NCBI GenBank assembly: GCA_001971685.1
Contig: CP019326.1
Location: 1,736,001-1,800,000 of the forward strand
Source: Halomonas sp. 1513
GTDB taxonomy: Bacteria > Pseudomonadota > Gammaproteobacteria > Pseudomonadales > Halomonadaceae
Direction: 5' to 3'
DNA length: 64,000 nucleotides
Both the position numbers and the translations under genes were made by a program. The notes beneath the pieces are model-generated. The model was not told the DNA's origin. It did no database searches and worked only from the letters and a program-made list of their open reading frames with translations. Positions 59,303 through 64,000 of the stretch are shown here, one piece after another (the first letter of the stretch is position 1; each line of letters starts with the position of its first letter).

Positions 59303-60979
59303 ATGAGCGAAAGCTTTGCTGAGTTATTTGAACAGTCTCTCCAGGATATCAACATGGAGGCGGGTGCCATCGTCATGGCCACCGTCGTCGACATCGAAGG
59401 TGACTGGGTCACCGTCAATGCCGGCCTGAAGTCCGAAGGTCAGATCCCTGTTTCCCAATTCCGCGATGACAATGGCGAACTGACCATTGCCATTGGTGAT
59501 GAAGTCAAGGTGGCCCTGGAAGCCGTCGAAGATGGCTTCGGCGAGACCCGCCTGTCCCGCGAGAAGGCCAAGCGTGCCGAGGCGTGGAAAGAGCTGGAAG
59601 CCGCCTTCGAGAAAGAAGAGATTGTCAAAGGCGTGATCAACGGCAAGGTCAAGGGTGGCTTCACCGTCGACGTCGCCTCCATCCGCGCCTTCCTGCCGGG
59701 TTCGCTGGTCGACGTGCGCCCGGTGCGCGACACCACGCACCTCGAGCACAAAGAGCTGGACTTCAAGGTCATCAAGCTCGACGCCAAGCGCAACAACGTG
59801 GTGGTATCGCGCCGCGCCGTGCTCGAAGCCGAGAACAGCGCCGAGCGTGAAGCGCTGCTGGCCACCCTGCAGGAAGGCCAGCAGATCAAGGGTATCGTCA
59901 AGAACCTCACCGATTACGGCGCCTTCGTCGATCTGGGTGGCGTCGACGGCCTGCTGCACATCACCGACATGGCCTGGAAGCGCATCAAGCATCCGTCCGA
60001 GATCGTTGCCGTTGGCGACGAGATCAACGTCAAGGTGCTGAAGTTCGACCGTGAGCGCAACCGCGTCTCGCTGGGCCTCAAGCAGCTCGGCGAAGATCCC
60101 TGGGTCAACATCACCGCGCGTTACCCGGAAGGCACCAAGGTCAACGCCCGTGTCACCAACCTCACCGACTACGGCTGCTTCGCCGAGCTGGAAGAGGGCG
60201 TCGAGGGTCTGGTTCACGTCTCCGAAATGGACTGGACCAACAAGAACATCCACCCCTCCAAGGTCGTGCAAGTGGGTGACGATGTCGACGTCATGGTGCT
60301 GGATATCGACGAGGAGCGTCGTCGTATCTCCCTGGGTATCAAGCAGTGCACCACCAACCCGTGGGAAGACTTCAGCGCGCGCTACAACAAGGGCGACCGC
60401 GTTGCCGGCAGCATCAAGTCGATCACCGACTTCGGCATCTTCATCGGCCTGGAAGGCGGCATCGACGGCCTGGTGCACCTGTCCGACATCTCCTGGACCG
60501 AGACCGGCGAAGAAGCCGTGCGTCAGTTCAAGAAGGGCGACGAAGCCGAAGCGGTCATCCTCTCCATCGATCCGGAGCGTGAGCGCATCTCGCTGGGCAT
60601 CAAGCAGCTCGAGACCGATCCTGTCTCCGAGTTCCTGGCTGTCAACGACAAGGGTGCCATCGTCACCGGCCGCGTGGTCGAAGTCGATGCCAAGGAAGCC
60701 CACGTCGAGCTGGCGACCGACGTCGTTGCCATCCTCAAGGCCTCCGAGATCAGCGCCGACCGCGTCGAAGACGCGCGCAACGTGCTGAGCGAAGGCGACA
60801 GTGTCGAAGCCCGCATCGTCGGGGTGGATCGCAAGAACCGTGCGATCAACCTGTCGATCAAGGCCAAGGATCAGGACGACACCCGTCAGAACCTCAAGAA
60901 GCTGCGCGAAGAGAGTCCCGAGAGCGGTGGCCCGACCACCATCGGCGACCTGATCAAGCAGCAGATGGGCCAGGACTGA
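59303..60979 (+). CDS. rpsA: 30S ribosomal protein S1
   Basis: RNA-binding protein that loads mRNA on the 30S subunit. 558 residues with six S1 domains; domains 3-6 show the repeated [10 protein letters not shown] / [10 protein letters not shown] / [22 protein letters not shown] type core. Full family length. AGGA lies six bases before ATG. A strong terminator follows. Confidence 0.98.
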   Translation: MSESFAELFEQSLQDINMEAGAIVMATVVDIEGDWVTVNAGLKSEGQIPVSQFRDDNGELTIAIGDEVKVALEAVEDGFGETRLSREKAKRAEAWKELEAAFEKEEIVKGVINGKVKGGFTVDVASIRAFLPGSLVDVRPVRDTTHLEHKELDFKVIKLDAKRNNVVVSRRAVLEAENSAEREALLATLQEGQQIKGIVKNLTDYGAFVDLGGVDGLLHITDMAWKRIKHPSEIVAVGDEINVKVLKFDRERNRVSLGLKQLGEDPWVNITARYPEGTKVNARVTNLTDYGCFAELEEGVEGLVHVSEMDWTNKNIHPSKVVQVGDDVDVMVLDIDEERRRISLGIKQCTTNPWEDFSARYNKGDRVAGSIKSITDFGIFIGLEGGIDGLVHLSDISWTETGEEAVRQFKKGDEAEAVILSIDPERERISLGIKQLETDPVSEFLAVNDKGAIVTGRVVEVDAKEAHVELATDVVAILKASEISADRVEDARNVLSEGDSVEARIVGVDRKNRAINLSIKAKDQDDTRQNLKKLREESPESGGPTTIGDLIKQQMGQD

Positions 60980-61016
60980 TCGCCTAGCGCGCCAGTCCGA
61001 CGATCGTCAGATCGCA

Positions 61017-61048
61017 AACGCCGCCTCCTTCGGGAGGCGGCGTTTTTT
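61017..61048 (+). terminator. Rho-independent terminator after rpsA
   Basis: AACGCCGCCTCC (61017-61028), a TTCG tetraloop, GGAGGCGGCGTT (61033-61044) and a T6 run. The stem can also serve the converging araC-type gene. Confidence 0.92.
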
Positions 61049-61070
61049 ATGGGCGGCGGTTACTCAGCCA

Positions 61071-62108
61071 TCACGGCTGGCGGTAGCGGGCCCAGTAGAG
61101 CAGGGTTTCCTGAATCGCAATGGCCGGTGAGGTGCGCTGCAGCAGCAGGTCGCCCTGCTCACGCGCCTCGATGGGCGACATACCGAAGTGGGCCTGGAAG
61201 GCGCGCTGGAACTGCCGCTCATTGGCGAAGCCCCAGCGAAACGCCACCTGGCTGACCGGCTCCTGGGGCTGGTTGCGCATGTCGCGCAGCGCCGATTCGA
61301 GTCGGCGGTAGCGAATGTAGTCGCTTACCCCGGGCTTGCCGAAGGCGCGATACAGCGTGGTGCGCGAGATGCTGAAGGCGTCGAGCAGCATCGCCGGGCC
61401 CAGTCCCGGGTCGGTCAGGTGGCGGTCGATGAAGGCGTGCAGGCGCTGCTTGAGGCTCTGGGCCGAGGGCGAGAAGAAGCCCGAATTGCACTCGGCCGGG
61501 TCGATCCCCGAGGCGAGCAGGTTGCGGGTGCAGGGTTGCAGCCGCCTGACGTCGCGCTGGGTGAGCTGGGGCAGCTGTTCGCAAAGGGCTTCGAGGTGGG
61601 CGGTGATCAGCTTGGTCAACGGCTGCTCCCTGGGTAGCAGGGTGCCGTGCAGGTTGGTCTCGTTGACGTCGAGCCCCAGATCGTAGCGCGGCAGGATCAG
61701 GGTCAGGCTCTCCATCGGCGTTGCCTCGAGGTCGATCAGCTGCCGGGTATCGAGGAAGCTGATGTCGCCAGGGCGGGCGCATAGCGGGGTGTCGCCGCAC
61801 TGCCCTGTCAGCTGGCCGTGGCGGTAGACCTGGATGAAGTAGTAGTTGAGCCCCTCGCTGGGGGCCAGCGATGCTTGGCGAAAGAAGCGGTGGCTGTTGC
61901 AGCGAATCGTGCCCAGCATCCAGTCGCCGAACAGATAGGAGTCGATCTCACCCTCCAGGGCGTCGCCGCGATCGGGGTCGACGTGAAAGAAGGGGGCGGC
62001 GATATCGCGCCAGGCTCGCGACCTGTGCTCCGGTGCCAGGTCGCCGGTGCGGAAGTGCACATGCGGTAACCCTTGGTCGAGATAGTGGGTCGAATCGGAT
62101 CGTGGCAC
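61071..62108 (-). CDS. AraC-family transcriptional regulator
   Basis: 345 residues. The N-terminal about 200 residues are an AraC-binding-like domain (RSRAWRDIAAPFFHVDPD; ARPGDISFLDTRQ) of the type found in FeaR-like regulators. The C-terminal about 100 residues are the double helix-turn-helix (DAFSISRTTLYRAFG; VAFRWGFANERQFQRAFQAHFGMSPIEAR). It is divergent from the tolC-family gene across 220 bases, so that gene is a possible target. Ligand unknown. Confidence 0.9.
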   Translation of the reverse strand: MPRSDSTHYLDQGLPHVHFRTGDLAPEHRSRAWRDIAAPFFHVDPDRGDALEGEIDSYLFGDWMLGTIRCNSHRFFRQASLAPSEGLNYYFIQVYRHGQLTGQCGDTPLCARPGDISFLDTRQLIDLEATPMESLTLILPRYDLGLDVNETNLHGTLLPREQPLTKLITAHLEALCEQLPQLTQRDVRRLQPCTRNLLASGIDPAECNSGFFSPSAQSLKQRLHAFIDRHLTDPGLGPAMLLDAFSISRTTLYRAFGKPGVSDYIRYRRLESALRDMRNQPQEPVSQVAFRWGFANERQFQRAFQAHFGMSPIEAREQGDLLLQRTSPAIAIQETLLYWARYRQP

Positions 62109-62272
62109 AGCGTTTCTCCTGCCGTATCGGTCATTCGGCCTCAGTCATTGGCCCTGCGCTAAGAAAAAATCGTCGGAGAGCGCGGACAATCTGGCGTGAT
62201 GTATGGCACAGAGTGTCGCGCTGTAGGCTGGCTCAGTCGTTAGAATGACGGAAATCACTAATTTGTAAAACC

Positions 62273-62285
62273 GTGTTACTAACAC
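62273..62285. promoter_or_regulatory. Palindrome upstream of the tolC-family gene
   Basis: GTGTTA-C-TAACAC, a perfect 6-bp inverted repeat 43 bases before the tolC-family start; a candidate operator in the divergent region. Confidence 0.35.
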
Positions 62286-62328
62286 GTGCTCCAACGCAGG
62301 GAGCCTCGTTTCGAGGAGTGGTACAACA

Positions 62329-63708
62329 ATGAGCAGGGCATTACCCCGCCGTTATCTGCTGCCGCTGGCGGCGGCGTCGCTGCTGGTGGCGCCGTTGGCG
62401 TCGGCCACCAGCCTGATGCAGGCCTATGAGCTGGCCAGGCAGAACGACCCCCAGTTCCAGGCAGATTTCTACGGCAAGCAGGCTACCGATGAGCGTTACG
62501 ACCAGGCCCGAGCGGCGCTGCTGCCCCAGGTCTCGGCCAACGCCAGCTACACCGAGACCTCGCAGAACATCGTCAGCACCGACAATGAGGTGTTCGACAG
62601 CGGCAGTACCAGTTTTCCTACCACCGTCTATGGTATCTCCCTCGAGCAGTCAGTCTACGACTATTCGCGCTGGGCCGCATTTCGCCAGGCCGACACCGAG
62701 ACCCAGCAGGCGGCATCTGAGCTAGAAGTGGCGCGCCAGGACCTGGTGCTGCGCGTCGCCGAGCGCTATTTCGATGCGCTGGCACTCTACGAGAACCTGA
62801 CCTTCCTGCAGGCCGAGAAGGAGGAGGTCGAGACCAATCTCAACGAGGCCCGGGCGCGCTACGAAGATGGCCTGTCCCGCGAGGTAGATCTGCTCGATGC
62901 CGAGTCGCGCCTGCTGCAGGTGGAGTCGCGGGAGCTCGAGGTCGAGAACTCGCTGCGCGATGCATTGAACGGCCTGGAGGAGATCACTGGCACCCTGCCG
63001 GATCGCCTCAAGCCGGTGAGCGACGAGCTCGCGCTGGAGCGCCCCGACCCTGACGATCAAGAGGAGTGGACGCGCCTCGGGCTTGAGCGCAACCCGCGCC
63101 TGCAGGCCGCCGAGCTGGCCATGGAGGTCGCCAATCAGGAGGTGAGGGTGCGCCGTGGGGGGCATCTGCCGACCCTGGGGTTGAGCGTCAGCTACGAGAA
63201 CGACGACACCGAGGGCTCGCTGTTCGGCGGCGGTAGCCAGGTGGAAACCCAGATCGCACGACTCGACCTGAATATTCCCATCTACAGCGGCGGCATGGTC
63301 TCGTCCCAGGTGCGCGAGGGCGAGCAGCTGATCGAGGTGAGCCGCTCGCGTCACGATCAGGTGCGTCGCGAGCTCGACCGCGAGGTGCGCGCCGGCTATC
63401 AGGGCATCCTCACCGCCATGTCCCGCGAGCGCGCCCTGAGCGAATCGCTGCGCACCAACCAGCGCATCGTCGAGTCGCGCCAGGTTGGCTATGAATCCGG
63501 GGTGACGCCGCTGCTCGACCTGCTCGACGCCGAGCGCGAGCTGTTCTTCGCCCGCAGTGAGCTGGCCGGCGCCCGCTACGACTACCTGCTCGGCGTACTG
63601 CGCTTGCGGCATGCCGCGGGAGTGATCAACGCAGAAGATCTCCAGCAGATCGATGCCCTACTCGATGAGCCCGTCGATGTCTTCGCTAGCCAGCAGCCAA
63701 GCTTCTGA
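62329..63708 (+). CDS. tolC: TolC-family outer-membrane efflux/secretion protein
   Basis: Outer-membrane channel used by type I secretion and RND efflux systems. 459 residues with a signal peptide (ending ASATS) and two TolC repeats: LMQAYELARQNDPQFQAD..RAALLPQVSANASYTE and RNPRLQAAELAMEVANQEV..GHLPTLGLSVSYEN. Unlike the lap channel it has no OmpA or SPOR part, so it is probably the general TolC of the cell. GAGGAG lies 11 bases before ATG. The next gene starts inside its 3' end. Confidence 0.92.
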   Translation: MSRALPRRYLLPLAAASLLVAPLASATSLMQAYELARQNDPQFQADFYGKQATDERYDQARAALLPQVSANASYTETSQNIVSTDNEVFDSGSTSFPTTVYGISLEQSVYDYSRWAAFRQADTETQQAASELEVARQDLVLRVAERYFDALALYENLTFLQAEKEEVETNLNEARARYEDGLSREVDLLDAESRLLQVESRELEVENSLRDALNGLEEITGTLPDRLKPVSDELALERPDPDDQEEWTRLGLERNPRLQAAELAMEVANQEVRVRRGGHLPTLGLSVSYENDDTEGSLFGGGSQVETQIARLDLNIPIYSGGMVSSQVREGEQLIEVSRSRHDQVRRELDREVRAGYQGILTAMSRERALSESLRTNQRIVESRQVGYESGVTPLLDLLDAERELFFARSELAGARYDYLLGVLRLRHAAGVINAEDLQQIDALLDEPVDVFASQQPSF

Positions 63709-64000
63709 GTCGGCTCGGCAGCAGGCCGACCGCCAGGTGGCGCGCATGCGCGCCTTCAGCGAGCGCCTTGGTCGGGGCCACTTTGAGGAGCACTCGGCCA
63801 AATGGCGGCCGGGGCAGTGGTCCGCGGTGCGTCACCTGATGGGGGTGCCCTTGAACGGCCTGAGCGCCCGTGAGCTGCAGCCGGCGCTGCCCGAACTGCT
63901 CAGCGAACTGGGCATGCGCGATGACGATCAGGCCGGCTTCCTCGCGCCGCTGCAGCAGGCGCCGCTGCCGCACTTCCTGCATCTTGGCGTCGAGGAGCAG
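63665..64000 (+). CDS. Unknown protein, 3' end outside the window
   Basis: An open frame starting at ATG 63665 (or 63677), overlapping the tolC end by 44 bases in another frame, stays open for 112 codons to the window edge. It reads as a soluble, helical protein (RMRAFSERLGRGHFEEHSAKW; LSARELQPALPELLSELGM). I do not recognise the family. Overlap with tolC suggests co-translation. Confidence 0.55.
   Translation, partial: MSPSMSSLASSQASESARQQADRQVARMRAFSERLGRGHFEEHSAKWRPGQWSAVRHLMGVPLNGLSARELQPALPELLSELGMRDDDQAGFLAPLQQAPLPHFLHLGVEEQ

Noticed and set aside
63686..63982. 98-codon minus-strand frame at the window end
   Set aside because: The plus-strand frame starting at 63665 is open to the edge and is placed as the next gene after tolC; the minus frame has no support.

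Overview
The window is high-GC chromosomal DNA of a gammaproteobacterium, most likely a moderately halophilic or marine member of the Halomonadaceae (Halomonas type). Reasons: a complete Na+-translocating NADH:quinone oxidoreductase operon (nqrABCDEF with an apbE-like gene and nqrM) in the order gap - nqr - sthA next to mfd, which matches the arrangement I know from Pseudomonas; a gyrA-serC-pheA-tyrA/aroA-cmk-rpsA block typical of Pseudomonas/Halomonas relatives; a type IV pilus block; and an acidic giant RTX adhesin. The genus is inference; no rRNA gene is present.

Layout. 0-2.1 kb: two overlapping c-di-GMP genes, a degenerate GGDEF-EAL protein cut by the window edge and a membrane-anchored EAL phosphodiesterase. 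2.1-8.4 kb: an L,D-transpeptidase and mfd on the minus strand, divergent from a long type-II glyceraldehyde-3-phosphate dehydrogenase. 8.4-17.4 kb: Na+-NQR operon with its maturation genes, then soluble transhydrogenase sthA. 17.4-24.8 kb (minus): pilB-pilC-pilD-coaE-yacG, but every junction has gained something: a palindromic repeat between pilB and pilC, a MNT/HEPN toxin-antitoxin pair between pilC and pilD, a VapBC pair between pilD and coaE, and a Tus-like replication-terminator protein after yacG. 24.8-27.3 kb: about 1 kb of stacked intergenic repeats, an AT-rich major pilin gene, a CigR-like gene and an inverted copy of the same long repeat. 27.3-29.4 kb: diguanylate cyclase with a periplasmic partner, and a small unknown.

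29.7-47.3 kb is a complete Lap-type adhesion locus: a TolC-OmpA-SPOR fusion outer-membrane protein, ABC exporter, membrane fusion protein, LuxR-type regulator, a 2525-residue adhesin with eight near-identical 552-bp repeats, a small conserved gene, and the c-di-GMP receptor/protease pair LapD/LapG that controls adhesin release. The adhesin carries the expected TAAG protease site and C-terminal RTX repeats, so export, retention and regulated release are all encoded together. 47.3-50.6 kb: metal efflux transporter, acyltransferase and rdgC. 51-61 kb: gyrA, serC, pheA, the tyrA-aroA fusion, cmk and rpsA. 61-64 kb: an AraC regulator divergent from a second TolC-family gene and the start of an unknown gene.

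Two families of intergenic repeats recur: short REP-like hairpins, and six copies of a 94-176 bp multi-branched palindrome whose arms vary by paired (compensatory) changes. The strongest leads for follow-up are this repeat family, the start/stop-overlap insertion of toxin-antitoxin modules into the pilus-coaE operon, the Tus homologue, the degenerate ApbE in the nqr operon, and the TolC-OmpA-SPOR fusion.
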